Below, in pieces: positions 15,853 to 25,279 of a stretch of DNA of 51,779 nucleotides (position 1 is its first letter; every line of letters begins with the position of its first letter). Position numbers and translations under genes: made by a program. Under the pieces are notes generated by a model. That model ran no database searches. It saw only the letters and a list, made by a program, of their open reading frames with translations, and was not told the DNA's origin. Source of the stretch: Phaeospirillum sp. (GTDB lineage: Bacteria; Pseudomonadota; Alphaproteobacteria; Rhodospirillales; Magnetospirillaceae); the NCBI GenBank assembly GCA_030824585.1, contig JAVBXM010000241.1, positions 1 to 51,779 on the forward strand, given 5' to 3'.

Positions 15853-16902
15853 ATGGCCGAACCGGAACGAATCCTGGAACTGACCCGGGCGGTGCATGCG
15901 GTTGCCAACGACAAGATCAGCGAAATCAAGAAGGTGACGGGTACCACCCGTATCCTGTCGCTCAACGCCCTGATCGAGGCGGCCCGCGCCGGCGAACTGG
16001 GGCGCGGCTTCGCCGTCGTCGCCAACGAGGTCAAGAACGTCTCGGACAACATCAACACCATCACCCAGTCGCTGGAGGGCGAACTGTCGTCGACCATCAA
16101 CGACCTGATGAGCCTGGGGCAGGTGATGGTCAAGCAGTTGCGGGGCTCGCGGCTGGCCGACCTGGCGCTCAACATGATCGAGATCATCGACCGCAATCTC
16201 TACGAACGGTCCTGCGACGTGCGCTGGTGGGCCACCGATTCCGCCGTGGTGGACTGTCTGGCCCAGGAGAGCGCCGAGGCGGCCAATTTCGCCTGCAAGC
16301 GCCTGGGAGTGATCTTGGATTCCTACACGGTCTATCTTGACCTGTGGATCGCCGATGCCGAGGGCCGGGTGGTGGCCTGCGGGCGTCCCGATCGCTATCC
16401 CCGCGCCATCGGCTCGGACGTGTCGGGCGAGTCGTGGTTCCGGGACGCCATGGCGACCCGCGACGGCGGCGACTACGCGGTGGCCGATATTTCCACCAAC
16501 CCGCAGATGGGCGGCGCCCAGGTGGCCACCTACAGCGCCGCCATCCGCGAGGGCGGCGACAATGGCGGCCGGGTGATCGGCGCGCTGGGCATCTTCTTCG
16601 ACTGGCAGGCCCAGGCGGAGACCGTGGTCAAGGGCGTGCGCCTGCGCGAGGAGGAAAGGGCCGCCACGCGCTGTCTGCTGCTGGACCAGGACTTCCGGGT
16701 GATCGCCGCCTCGGACGGCCTGGGCGTGCTGAGCGAGCGGGTGCCGCTGGACATCGGGTCGGGGCCGGCCGGCTCGTACGTGGACGATCACGGCATGGTG
16801 ATCGGCTATTCCCTGACCCCGGGCTACGAGACCTACGAGGGGCTGGGCTGGTACGGGGTGATCATCCAGCAGCCGCAGGGGATTGCGACGACCCGGCACT
16901 GA
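15853..16902 (+). CDS. Soluble methyl-accepting chemotaxis-like protein with reversed domain order
   Basis: The 349-residue protein begins with the chemoreceptor signalling hairpin tip: TGTTRILSLNALIEAARAGE and GRGFAVVANEVKNVSD at about residues 30-65. After that comes a Cache-like sensor region (about 105-335) with DLWIADAEGRVV, GESWFRDAM, DYAVADIST, YSAAIRE and ALGIFFDWQ. In standard receptors the sensor precedes the signalling domain and transmembrane helices flank it; here none is visible. The signalling part is too short for a full four-helix bundle. ATG 15853 is preferred over GTG 15847 because of the G-rich stretch before it. Its last 41 bp overlap the convergent mipZ. Confidence 0.8.
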   Translation: MAEPERILELTRAVHAVANDKISEIKKVTGTTRILSLNALIEAARAGELGRGFAVVANEVKNVSDNINTITQSLEGELSSTINDLMSLGQVMVKQLRGSRLADLALNMIEIIDRNLYERSCDVRWWATDSAVVDCLAQESAEAANFACKRLGVILDSYTVYLDLWIADAEGRVVACGRPDRYPRAIGSDVSGESWFRDAMATRDGGDYAVADISTNPQMGGAQVATYSAAIREGGDNGGRVIGALGIFFDWQAQAETVVKGVRLREEERAATRCLLLDQDFRVIAASDGLGVLSERVPLDIGSGPAGSYVDDHGMVIGYSLTPGYETYEGLGWYGVIIQQPQGIATTRH

Positions 16903-17680
16903 CGCCGATGGCCTCCACCAGGGTGCGCAACTCCTGGCGGGCCGCCACGTGGCTCATGTTGAAGTCGAAGCCCAGCGGCTTCTTCTTCAGGTCGATCAGG
17001 GTCAGGCCCTCGAGGAACATGGAGCGGTAGATCACCCGCTCGCCCAGGCCGGGGATGACGCGGAAGCCGACCCGCTTGGATAGTTCGGCCAGCAGCTTCT
17101 CCATGTCGCGCTTGTTGCGGGCGTCCAGGGTGGACAGGCGGTTGCGCAGCACGATCCAGTCGACCACCGCCTTCTCGCCCCGCATGGCGCGGGCCTTCTT
17201 GGTTTCCCACACCATCTCGGCGTAGTGGCTGGGGCGGCGGATTTTCATGGCTCCCGGCTCGACCAGGGCCAGCACGTCCAGGTCCACCAGGGAATCGTTG
17301 AGGGGCGTCACCAAGGTGTCGGCGAAGGAGTGGCCCAGGCGCGACATGGGGTGGTCGCTGCCCGGCGTGTCGATCACCACCACGTCATGACGGGCGGCGA
17401 AGTCCTTGAACACCTCTTCCAGCCGGGCGCAATCGGCCGCCCCGTCGCCGGTGGGCGGAATGGCCATGTGCTCGGGCAGGGGCAGGCCCAGCTCGGTGCG
17501 GTCCCGGCGGGCCGCCCGGTTGCCGATATAGCGGGTGAGCGTCGCCTGGCGGGCGTCGATGTCGATGCTGCCCACCGACAGCCCCCGGTCCAGCAGGCTG
17601 ACGATCAGGTGCATGGAGATGGTGGACTTGCCGGTGCCGCCCTTCTCGTTGCCGACGACGATGACGTGGGCTTTTTTCAT
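16862..17680 (-). CDS. mipZ: MipZ-type ParA family ATPase
   Basis: MipZ is a ParA-like ATPase that, in Caulobacter, forms a gradient from the pole and inhibits FtsZ to position the division site. The 272-residue protein has the deviant Walker A GNEKGGTGKST at 10-20, VGSIDIDARQATLTRYIGNR (Walker A' region) and VVVIDTPGSDHPMSRLGHSFADTLVTPLN. These match alphaproteobacterial MipZ. Its start overlaps the stop of the upstream molybdopterin oxidoreductase (ATGA), an unexpected coupling. The 3' end overlaps the convergent chemoreceptor-like gene. Confidence 0.88.
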   Translation of the reverse strand: MKKAHVIVVGNEKGGTGKSTISMHLIVSLLDRGLSVGSIDIDARQATLTRYIGNRAARRDRTELGLPLPEHMAIPPTGDGAADCARLEEVFKDFAARHDVVVIDTPGSDHPMSRLGHSFADTLVTPLNDSLVDLDVLALVEPGAMKIRRPSHYAEMVWETKKARAMRGEKAVVDWIVLRNRLSTLDARNKRDMEKLLAELSKRVGFRVIPGLGERVIYRSMFLEGLTLIDLKKKPLGFDFNMSHVAARQELRTLVEAIGVSAGSSQSPAAAG

Positions 17681-19740
17681 GACGGCTCCGCCTGTTTCAG
17701 CCAGACCTTGGTGTCGTGGAAGACGGCGCCGCCGCCGGGCAGGGCCGGGTCGGCGCTGGTGAGGTGATTGACGCCCCGGCCGCCCTCGAAGAATTCATCG
17801 GGCCAGATGCCTTCCACCGCCACCACGCCGCGGGCGATGCCGTGGGTGGGTTTGACGTGGACGACGATCTCCGCCTTGGCATTGCCCATGGCCACCGTCG
17901 CGCCCTCGGCGAGGCCCAGGGCGGCGCAGTCGTCGGCGTGGACCAGGGCGGTGGGGCGCCCGGCCTGGGCCCGCGAGGTGGGCATCTCGGTGAAGCTGGT
18001 GTTGAGGAAGTGCCGCGACGGCGGGGTGATCAGGCGGAAGGGATGGGCCGCATCGGCGTCGTCGATGACCGGCAGGTGGTCGGGCAGTTCGGGCAGGCCC
18101 TCGCCCTTCCATTCGGGGGCGAAGCGGAAGCGCCCGTCCTCGTGGCCGAAGCCGGAGAGGAAATGGGCGTCCTCGAACACCTTGGCGCAATCCAGCCTGC
18201 CCAGGACGTGCAGTTCGTCGGCGCCCGGCAGGTCCGAGGCCACCAGCACCTGGTCGATCATCTCCCACTCGTCCATCTCGAAGCCGGGATGGACGGCGCC
18301 CAGGCGGGCCGCCAGGTCGGCGATCACCCGGTGGTTCGGGCGGCTCTCGCCCACCGGCGGGATCACCGGCTTGGCCACCTGCAGGAAGGTATGGCCGTAG
18401 CTGGTGTAGAGGTCGGCGTGTTCCATGCTGGTGGTGGCGGGCAGCACGATGTCGGCGAAACGGGCGGTCGCGGTCAGGAACTGCTCGTGCACCGCCAGGA
18501 ACAGGTCGTCGCGGGCCAGTCCCCGGCGCACCAGACCGCTGTCGGGGGCGACGGTGGCGGGGTTGGAGTTCTGCACCAGCATGGCGGTGACCGGCGGGCC
18601 GCCGGCCAGATCCTTGGGATCACCGGCGAGCACCGGGCCGATGCGGCTCATGTCCAGGACACGCACCTTGGGGGGCGGCACGTCCAGGCCGTCCAGCAGG
18701 GTGCGCCTGAGGTCGAAGACGCCTCCCATGCTCTGGGTGGCGCCGCCGCCCCTGTGCCGCCACGCCCCCGAAACGGCGGGCAGGCACGAAACGGCGTGCA
18801 GGTTGACCGAGCCGTTGCGCGATCGCGAATAGCCGTAGCCCGAGCGCAGATACGAGCGCCCGGTGGTGCCGTAGAGGCGGGCGAAGGCCTCGATCTCGTC
18901 CACGGACAGGCCGGTGATGGCCGCCGCCCATTGCGGCGTGCGGCTTTCCAGGTGGCGCTCCAGCCGTTCCGGGCAATCGGTGTAGCGGGCCATGTAGGCG
19001 CGGTCGGCCAGATCATCCCTGAACATCACGTGCATCACCGCGCAGGCCAGGGCGCCGTCGGTGCCGGGGCGCAGCATCAGGTGCTGGTCGGCCTTCTCGG
19101 CGGTGGGAGTGCGGTAGGGATCGACCACCACCAGCTTGGCGCCGCGCTGCTTGCGGGCCTGGCTGATCAGCCCCATCAGATGCACCTGGGTGGCGGCCGG
19201 GTTGGCGCCCCAGATGACAATCAGGTCGCTTTCGGGAATCTCGCGCGGGTCGACGCCCCATTTGGCGCCGGTGCCCGCCACCCAGCCGGTGCTGGCGGCG
19301 GCCGAGCAGATGGTCTTGGCCTGCTCGGAATAGCCCATGACGCGGCGCAGCCGGTTGATGGCCGATTGCTGCACGTGGCCCATGGTGCCGGCGTAGAAAT
19401 AGGGCCACACGGTTTGCGGTCCCAGCCGGTCGGCCGCCTCCTTGAAGCGCGCCGCGATCTCGTCCAGCGCCTCGTCCCACGGGATGGCGGCGAAACGGCC
19501 TTCACTCTTGGCGCCCACGCGCCTGAGCGGTGTGGTCAGCCGGCCTTCGTGATGGACCCGCTCGGCATAGCGCGCCACCTTGGCGCAGACCACGCCGTCG
19601 GTATAGGCCATGTCGCCGCCATGCACCCGGCCGATGCGGCCCGGTTCGGGAAGTTCCACCACCAGCGGGCAGGCGCTGGGACAATCGTGGGGGCAGACGG
19701 AAAGGGCGGTGTCGACGGTCACGGGCGGGAATCCGGTCAT
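17677..19740 (-). CDS. Molybdopterin-dependent oxidoreductase (DMSO reductase superfamily, FeS-containing)
   Basis: A 687-residue catalytic subunit of the DMSO-reductase/formate-dehydrogenase type. The N-terminal 4Fe-4S ligands are C16, C20, C24 and C52 (CPHDCPSAC...VVCAKV). The molybdopterin-binding body follows, with LIVIWGANPAATQ, KLVVVDPYRTPTA, LRPGTDGALA and LPATTSMEHADLYTSYGH, and the C-terminal aspartate-decarboxylase-like barrel (VHADDCAALGLAEGATV). No Tat signal is visible, so it is probably cytoplasmic. No partner subunit is adjacent and the substrate is unknown. Cofactor-synthesis genes lie about 22 kb away in this window. Confidence 0.88.
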   Translation of the reverse strand: MTGFPPVTVDTALSVCPHDCPSACPLVVELPEPGRIGRVHGGDMAYTDGVVCAKVARYAERVHHEGRLTTPLRRVGAKSEGRFAAIPWDEALDEIAARFKEAADRLGPQTVWPYFYAGTMGHVQQSAINRLRRVMGYSEQAKTICSAAASTGWVAGTGAKWGVDPREIPESDLIVIWGANPAATQVHLMGLISQARKQRGAKLVVVDPYRTPTAEKADQHLMLRPGTDGALACAVMHVMFRDDLADRAYMARYTDCPERLERHLESRTPQWAAAITGLSVDEIEAFARLYGTTGRSYLRSGYGYSRSRNGSVNLHAVSCLPAVSGAWRHRGGGATQSMGGVFDLRRTLLDGLDVPPPKVRVLDMSRIGPVLAGDPKDLAGGPPVTAMLVQNSNPATVAPDSGLVRRGLARDDLFLAVHEQFLTATARFADIVLPATTSMEHADLYTSYGHTFLQVAKPVIPPVGESRPNHRVIADLAARLGAVHPGFEMDEWEMIDQVLVASDLPGADELHVLGRLDCAKVFEDAHFLSGFGHEDGRFRFAPEWKGEGLPELPDHLPVIDDADAAHPFRLITPPSRHFLNTSFTEMPTSRAQAGRPTALVHADDCAALGLAEGATVAMGNAKAEIVVHVKPTHGIARGVVAVEGIWPDEFFEGGRGVNHLTSADPALPGGGAVFHDTKVWLKQAEPS

Positions 19741-19864
19741 GGTGCGTTGCAGCGGAGTCTAGCGGCGGCGGGGGGCGGGCGCAACGGCGATGCGCCTTTA
19801 ACCCTTGATCCACCGATGCTATTCTCCGCGACATCTAGATGGTTCTGGTTTGGGGAAGAACAAG

Positions 19865-20974
19865 GTGTTGACGGAAAGCTCCGCCGAGCGGGTGGATTGC
19901 GTGGTGATCGGAGCCGGGGTGGTGGGGCTGGCGGTGGCCCGCGCCCTGGCCCATGCCGGCCGCGAGGTGATCATTCTCGAGGCCGAAGGCGCCATCGGTA
20001 CCGGCATCTCGTCGCGCAATTCCGAAGTGATCCACGCCGGCATGTACTATCCGGCGGGCAGCCTGAAGGCGCGCCTGTGCGTGGCCGGCAACCGCATGCT
20101 GCGCGACTATGCCGCCAGCCGGGGCGTGCCCCACAAGATGGTCGGCAAGCTGATTGTCGCCACCGACGAGGCCGAGGCGGCCCAGCTCGACGGCATTCTC
20201 GCCAAGGGCAAGGCCAACGGCGTCGAGGGGCTGGCCCCCATTTCCGCCGCCCATGCCAGGGAGATGGAGCCCGACCTCGCCTGCGTCGCGGCGCTGTGGT
20301 CGCCCGCCACTGGCATCGTCGACACCCATGGGCTGATGCTGTCGCTGCTGGGCGAGGCCGAGGAGCGGGGCGCCGCCCTGGCCGTCAAATCCCCGGTGGT
20401 CGCCGGGCGTCCCACCGGCCGCGGCATGCTGGTCTCGGTGGGTGGGGCCGAGCCCACGACCCTGCTGGCCCGCCAAGTGGTGCTGGCCGCCGGCCTTGCC
20501 GCGCCGCGCCTTGGGGCCGCCCTGGGGCTGGCCAACGTGCCGCCGGCCTATCTGTGCAAGGGCAACTACTTCACGCTTGCCGGGCGCACGCCATTTTCGC
20601 GGCTGGTCTATCCGGTGCCGGTGGCCGCCGGGCTGGGAGTGCACTTCACCCTGGATCTGGGCGGGCGGGGGCGGTTCGGCCCCGACGTGGAGTGGCTGGC
20701 GGACGAGGATTACCGGGTCGATCCCCGGCGGGGCGATTCATTCTATGCCGCCATCCGCCGCTACTGGCCCGGCCTTGCCGACGGCGCGCTGGAACCCGCC
20801 TATGCCGGCATCCGCCCGAAGATTTCGGCGGAAGGGCAGCCGGCCGCCGATTTCCTGATTCACGGGCCGGCCGAGACCGGGCAGCCCGGCGTGGCGGCGC
20901 TCTACGGCATCGAGAGTCCGGGACTGACGTCCAGTCTTGCCATCGCCAAGCTTGTGGGGGAGTTGCTGGCATGA
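19865..20974 (+). CDS. lhgO: FAD-dependent L-2-hydroxyglutarate dehydrogenase-like oxidoreductase
   Basis: An FAD-dependent oxidoreductase of the DAO family that resembles LhgO/L2HGDH, which oxidises L-2-hydroxyglutarate to 2-oxoglutarate. Residues 11-35 carry the dinucleotide motif [17 protein letters not shown] and the following [26 protein letters not shown] is the family's flavin/substrate region; [11 protein letters not shown] and [15 protein letters not shown] follow. The start is GTG at 19865 with GGGGAAG about 6 nt upstream; TTG at 19868 is an alternative. About 370 residues, a normal length. The stop overlaps the next ATG. Confidence 0.87.
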   Translation: MLTESSAERVDCVVIGAGVVGLAVARALAHAGREVIILEAEGAIGTGISSRNSEVIHAGMYYPAGSLKARLCVAGNRMLRDYAASRGVPHKMVGKLIVATDEAEAAQLDGILAKGKANGVEGLAPISAAHAREMEPDLACVAALWSPATGIVDTHGLMLSLLGEAEERGAALAVKSPVVAGRPTGRGMLVSVGGAEPTTLLARQVVLAAGLAAPRLGAALGLANVPPAYLCKGNYFTLAGRTPFSRLVYPVPVAAGLGVHFTLDLGGRGRFGPDVEWLADEDYRVDPRRGDSFYAAIRRYWPGLADGALEPAYAGIRPKISAEGQPAADFLIHGPAETGQPGVAALYGIESPGLTSSLAIAKLVGELLA

Positions 20975-22188
20975 TCAAACGCCTGATCGCCATGATGGTG
21001 CTGCTGGGCGCCGCGCCGTCCGCCCTGGCGCTGGACCGGCCCCGCGATTTCGTGCCGCCGCCGCCCAGCATGATCCCCAATTTCCGCGAGCAGACCCGCG
21101 ACGTGGTCATCGAGCTGGGCACCTATGCCAAGAAGCGCAATCCCGCCTTCCAGGTCCTGATGCGCGGCGGTTCGGAGCTGCTGGTCAAGGGCGAGCTGGA
21201 GATGGAATGGGACGACCTGCACGATCCCACCGGCGCCAATTTCATCAAGCGTCCGCCGCTGCGCTCGGTGTTCCGGCCGCTGGTCAAGGTGCTGGACGGC
21301 ATCGTCACGGACGGCCTTTATTGCGGCCCCTATGCCTTCGACACGCCGCTGGCCGAGGTGATCAAGGCGCGGCGCGACCTGGATATGGAACTGGACGCCG
21401 AGAAGAAGCGTGGCATCCACCGCCCGCCGGTCGCCGTGGAGATGGGGCCGTTCAGCAACGACCCGGCCGAGGAACTGCGCAAGTACAACGACCTGAAGCA
21501 GAAGCAGGCCCGCGCCGAGATCCAGCGGCGCGAGACCTATGCCCTGGACGCCGTCCGCGCCGAGGGGCGCAACGTGCTGACCATCGAGATGTGCGACAAG
21601 CCCGCCGAGCGCGAGGCCGCCTACAAGGCCGCCATCCGCGATCACGTCACCCCCTACGCCAAGATCGGCAGCGGGCCGCTGGACGAAACGCCGCGCGCCC
21701 ATCCCGCCTTCGAGAACGCCAAGGAAATCCTCACCGTCGCCCATGCCCGCAACTGGCTGCCGGTGCTGCGGTCCGACCGCTTCGGCACCAAGGGCAAGTT
21801 CGTCGAGGCCATCGCCGAGACCAATTACGACATCGTCCTGGTGGACGTGGCCCACCGTTCCAGCGAGCTGCTGGTCAAGAACGACATCCAGCGCCTGAAG
21901 TTCAAGAAGCTGGGGCCGCGCCGGCTGGTCATCGCGGTGATGCCGCTGGGCCGTGCCTATGACTGGCGCTGGTACTGGCAGAAGGGCTGGGAGGTGGGCA
22001 ATCCCGCCTTCCTGTTCGCCCTGGACGAGACCCCGGGCACCTTCATCACCGATCTGGGCAGCGGCGAATGGCGGGGCATGCTGGGCAAGTACCTGGCGGG
22101 AATCATGGATTTGGGCTTCGACGGGGTGATGTTCGACGATGCCGGAACCTATCTGTGGTTCGAGGAACTGATGCCGTTGGGTGGTTGA
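20971..22188 (+). CDS. Secreted TM1410/GH114-like TIM-barrel protein
   Basis: The 405-residue protein has a signal peptide ([20 protein letters not shown]) and a body resembling the extracellular TM1410 / endo-alpha-1,4-polygalactosaminidase-like family: [38 protein letters not shown] and a terminal [18 protein letters not shown], where barrel-end acidic residues would sit. A long Lys/Glu-rich helical insertion lies at about 125-190. The substrate is unknown, perhaps a galactosamine-containing polysaccharide. ATG 20971 overlaps the lhgO stop (ATGA). Confidence 0.65.
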   Translation: MIKRLIAMMVLLGAAPSALALDRPRDFVPPPPSMIPNFREQTRDVVIELGTYAKKRNPAFQVLMRGGSELLVKGELEMEWDDLHDPTGANFIKRPPLRSVFRPLVKVLDGIVTDGLYCGPYAFDTPLAEVIKARRDLDMELDAEKKRGIHRPPVAVEMGPFSNDPAEELRKYNDLKQKQARAEIQRRETYALDAVRAEGRNVLTIEMCDKPAEREAAYKAAIRDHVTPYAKIGSGPLDETPRAHPAFENAKEILTVAHARNWLPVLRSDRFGTKGKFVEAIAETNYDIVLVDVAHRSSELLVKNDIQRLKFKKLGPRRLVIAVMPLGRAYDWRWYWQKGWEVGNPAFLFALDETPGTFITDLGSGEWRGMLGKYLAGIMDLGFDGVMFDDAGTYLWFEELMPLGG

Positions 22189-22300
22189 CATGGGCGTCGA
22201 AGAGAGCATTTACTTGCTTGTGGCCGGGAGGTCTGCCCCGAGCGGACCGTTGAGACATGGTTCTCACCCGACCACCTTTCCTTTTCCGGCGGAGGGCTGA

Positions 22301-23035
22301 ATGCACCTCCTGTATCTCGACGATTCCGGCAATGCCAATGATGCGGGCCAGACATTTTTTGTGCTGGCCGGGGTTTCCGTGTTCGAACGTCAGGGACATT
22401 GGCTGTCCGAGCGTCTGGATGCCATTGCCGCCCGCTTCAATCCCGCCGATCCGGGAAGCATAGAATTCCATGGCTCGCCGATGCTGACCGGAGCGAGGTT
22501 CTGGCGCTCGGTTCCCAAGGCCGAGCGTATCCAGGCGATGAAGGACGCCCTCGGGGTGCTGGCCTCGTCCCATGTCAGCAACCGGGCTTTCGGCGTCGTG
22601 GTCCGCAAGGCGGCGATTTCCCCCCGGGATTCCGTGGATTATGCCTTCGAGCAGCTAAGCAGCCGGTTCGACCAGTACCTCATGCGCCTGTTCAAGGCCG
22701 GTGATACCCAGCGGGGATTGATCATTTTCGATAAGAGTGCCCGGGAGGCATCCATCCAAAATCTCGCCATAGGGTTCAAGAAGAACGGCCACAGTTGGGG
22801 TGTGCTGCGAAACATGGCCGAGGTGCCGGTATTTCTCGATTCCAGGAATTCCAGGCTGGTGCAGTTGGCTGATCTGATCGCCTATTCCCTCTTCCAAAAT
22901 TATGAGCGCTTCGACCCGACGTTCCTCGATGTCATCCGGTCCCGCTTCGATTCTTCCGGCGGGATCGTCCACGGCCTGCATGTGGTCGATCAGGCTGGGG
23001 GCATGGCTCCGAGTCCGATGAGCGCCCCATGCTGA
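22301..23035 (+). CDS. DUF3800 domain-containing protein
   Basis: DUF3800 proteins are putative RNase H-fold nucleases often found in accessory or defence regions. The hallmark YLDDSGN is at residues 5-11, and the C-terminal DSRNSRLVQLADLIAYSLFQ holds the conserved acidic pair. Length is 244 residues. A good Shine-Dalgarno (CGGAGGG) precedes ATG 22301. Its last 7 bp overlap the start of the acyl-CoA synthetase-like gene. Function is unproven. Confidence 0.8.
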   Translation: MHLLYLDDSGNANDAGQTFFVLAGVSVFERQGHWLSERLDAIAARFNPADPGSIEFHGSPMLTGARFWRSVPKAERIQAMKDALGVLASSHVSNRAFGVVVRKAAISPRDSVDYAFEQLSSRFDQYLMRLFKAGDTQRGLIIFDKSAREASIQNLAIGFKKNGHSWGVLRNMAEVPVFLDSRNSRLVQLADLIAYSLFQNYERFDPTFLDVIRSRFDSSGGIVHGLHVVDQAGGMAPSPMSAPC

Positions 23036-24681
23036 CCGCTTGCCGTTCCTACGAGGAAGCCTGCCGGACCTTTCGCTGGAAGATTCCGGAACGCTACAAT
23101 CTGGCCTTCGACGTCTGCGACCGCCAGACCATGGCCGGGGCCGACGGCCATCGCACCGCCCTGATCGTCGAGGCCTCGGACGGCAGCGTCGAGCGTCACA
23201 CCTTCCACATGCTGCGCCTGCTGTCCAACCGGCTGGCCAACGGCCTGGCCGCCCTGGGCGTCGCGCCCGGCGACCGGGTGGCCATGGTGTTGCCCGCCGG
23301 GCTGGAGGCGGCGGTGACGTTGCTGGCCGTCACCAAGATGGGGGCCGTGCTGGTGCCGGTGCCGCTCTGCCTGGGCGCCGAGCCCCTGGGCTGGCGGCTG
23401 GCCGACAGCGGTGCCAGGGTCGCGGTGATCGATCCGGCGGCGGTACCGGCCCTGGACCGCGCCCGCCACCGCCTGCCCGACCTGGAGCGGGTGCTGGCGG
23501 CGGGCGAGGGCGGTGCCGGGGCGCTGGACCTGTGGTCGGTGCTGGAGAAATCCTCCGATGCCTTCACACCCCTGGTGACGCCCGCCGACCATCCGGCCTT
23601 CATCGTCTATCCCGAGGGCGCCTGCGGTACCCCGGCCGGGGTGATCCATGCCCATCGCGCCATGGCCGGCGGTCTGCCGGCGGTGGAGATGTCGCTGACC
23701 TTCTTCCCCCAGTTCGGCGACATCGTCTGGACCTCGGCCGACTGGATGGGGGCCGAGGCGCTGTTTCGCGCCGTGCTGCCCGCCTGGCATCACGGGGTGC
23801 CGGTGGTGGCCCGCGCCGGGGCCTTCGACCCGGAGGCGGCGTTGGACCTGATGTCGCGTCACGGGGTGCGGACCGCCTATGTGCCGTCCCGCCATCTCGG
23901 TCCCCTGGCCGAGGCGGCGGCCACCCGGCCCCACGCCATGCCGCGCGCCATCGCCACCGGGCCGGAGCCCGTGGACGAGGACCTGCACGAACGGGTGATC
24001 CGGGTGTTCGGCGTCCATGCCAACGAGGCCTGGGGCGTGCTGGAAAGCGGCGCGGTGGCGGCCAACCTGGCCGGCCTGATGGAATTGCGTCCGCCATCGC
24101 CCGGCCGGGCGGCACCGGGGCTGTCCGTCGAGGCGGTGGACGAGCGTGGCCGCCCCATGCGGGCCGGCGACCGCGGCATGCTGGCGGTGTCGCCCAACGC
24201 GCCGGGCAGCTTCCTCGGCTATTGGGGCGACGGCAGTGGCGCGGCCAAGCGGGTCAACGGCTGGCTGCTCACCGGACGGAGCGGTTTTCGCGACCTGGAT
24301 CATTACCTGTGGCCCGACCCGCCGGCGGTGGTGGATGGCGCCATCTCGGTGAAGGACCAGATCGTACTGCCCGAAGAGTTGGAGGCGGCCCTGGCCGCCC
24401 ATCCCGATGTCATGGCGGCCGGGGTGGTGGAATGGCCGGCGGGCGAGTTGAAGGCCTTCGTGGTTTCCAAGGGACGGACCGGCGATGCCGCTTTCGCCCG
24501 CGAGCTGCAGGGCTGGGCCAGCCTGATGCGCTCGCCCGTCGAGGTGCCGGCCCGCATCGATTTCGTCGCGGAATTGCCGCTGTCCATGGATGGCAGCGTG
24601 CGGCGCGGCGACCTGCTGGACCGTCCCATCCGGCTGGACGCTCCGTCGCCCGATGATCGTTGGCCGGGCAAGACACGCTGA
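23029..24681 (+). CDS. Degenerate AMP-dependent acyl-CoA synthetase-like protein (MACS type)
   Basis: A 550-residue member of the ANL superfamily resembling medium-chain acyl-CoA synthetases in overall layout. Key motifs are altered. The A3 phosphate-binding loop reads YPEGACGTPAGV (193-205) with Ala where TxPKG has Lys. The A8 hinge reads TGRSGFRD in place of TGDxGxxD. The A10 region reads MDGSVRRGDL near 520-529 and lacks the catalytic Lys of the GKxxR motif. Adenylation activity is therefore doubtful. It overlaps the DUF3800 gene by 7 bp. Confidence 0.75.
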   Translation: MLTACRSYEEACRTFRWKIPERYNLAFDVCDRQTMAGADGHRTALIVEASDGSVERHTFHMLRLLSNRLANGLAALGVAPGDRVAMVLPAGLEAAVTLLAVTKMGAVLVPVPLCLGAEPLGWRLADSGARVAVIDPAAVPALDRARHRLPDLERVLAAGEGGAGALDLWSVLEKSSDAFTPLVTPADHPAFIVYPEGACGTPAGVIHAHRAMAGGLPAVEMSLTFFPQFGDIVWTSADWMGAEALFRAVLPAWHHGVPVVARAGAFDPEAALDLMSRHGVRTAYVPSRHLGPLAEAAATRPHAMPRAIATGPEPVDEDLHERVIRVFGVHANEAWGVLESGAVAANLAGLMELRPPSPGRAAPGLSVEAVDERGRPMRAGDRGMLAVSPNAPGSFLGYWGDGSGAAKRVNGWLLTGRSGFRDLDHYLWPDPPAVVDGAISVKDQIVLPEELEAALAAHPDVMAAGVVEWPAGELKAFVVSKGRTGDAAFARELQGWASLMRSPVEVPARIDFVAELPLSMDGSVRRGDLLDRPIRLDAPSPDDRWPGKTR

Positions 24682-24733
24682 TTGCTGGCGTTTGCCCGGA
24701 TACGATGCCATGATTATCCCGAAAGAAGGGGGT

Positions 24734-25114
24734 ATGGTGCATACGACCGACGATACGGAACTGTCCGACGAACAGCAGATGCTGTTCGACAAGATGTGCG
24801 CCCTGATCGACGCCCAGACCGACGGGCTGGTGCTGATGGCCGCCGCCCAGGACATGGTGGGCGAGTTGCTGCGGCGCGGCTGCGACACTCAATTGCGCGA
24901 GCAGGCACTGGGCGAGATTTCCCGCTTCTTCCTCGGCATCCTCAAGGCGCCCAACCTGTCCGAGCAGTACAAGATGGGGCGCCTCAAGGTGTTCGCCCGC
25001 GCGACGATCAAGCTCCTGCTCGAGCGTCGCGCCAAGCAGACCGCCCAGGCTTTGCCGGCTCCTCCCCCCGGGCTCGCCCGGCGGGCCGGCGACCGGATTT
25101 CTTCACCGGACTGA
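24734..25114 (+). CDS. Hypothetical protein, small helical
   Basis: A 126-residue protein that I do not recognise. It appears wholly helical: an acidic N-terminus (TTDDTELSDEQQMLFDKMCALIDA), a central helix with DMVGELLRRGCDTQLREQAL, and a Pro-rich basic tail. No signal peptide or membrane segment. ATG 24734 follows GAAGGGGG and is preferred over ATG 24710, which has no Shine-Dalgarno. It lies 52 bp after the acyl-CoA synthetase-like gene. From 25115 to 25279 there is an AT-rich leader without a gene. Confidence 0.55.
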   Translation: MVHTTDDTELSDEQQMLFDKMCALIDAQTDGLVLMAAAQDMVGELLRRGCDTQLREQALGEISRFFLGILKAPNLSEQYKMGRLKVFARATIKLLLERRAKQTAQALPAPPPGLARRAGDRISSPD

Positions 25115-25279
25115 GCGGCCGCCGTGATTTAGATGGTCAGTATTTGTCAAGAATCCGATTGATTAATAATGGCTAAAACCTGTAGTCTATGGCTTGTGCC
25201 AGAAGGCGCTGCCGGATGGAGTCCCTCCGTGGCCTCCCGGTCCGGCAGTTGTCGAGTTCAATGATAATAGGAGGGCAGA

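Noticed and set aside
17716-20970. Very long open frame on the plus strand running through the molybdoenzyme gene into the TM1410-like gene
   Set aside because: It is the reverse-strand shadow of a high-GC gene. The true protein starts at ATG 20971, where a signal peptide begins and the start overlaps the lhgO stop.
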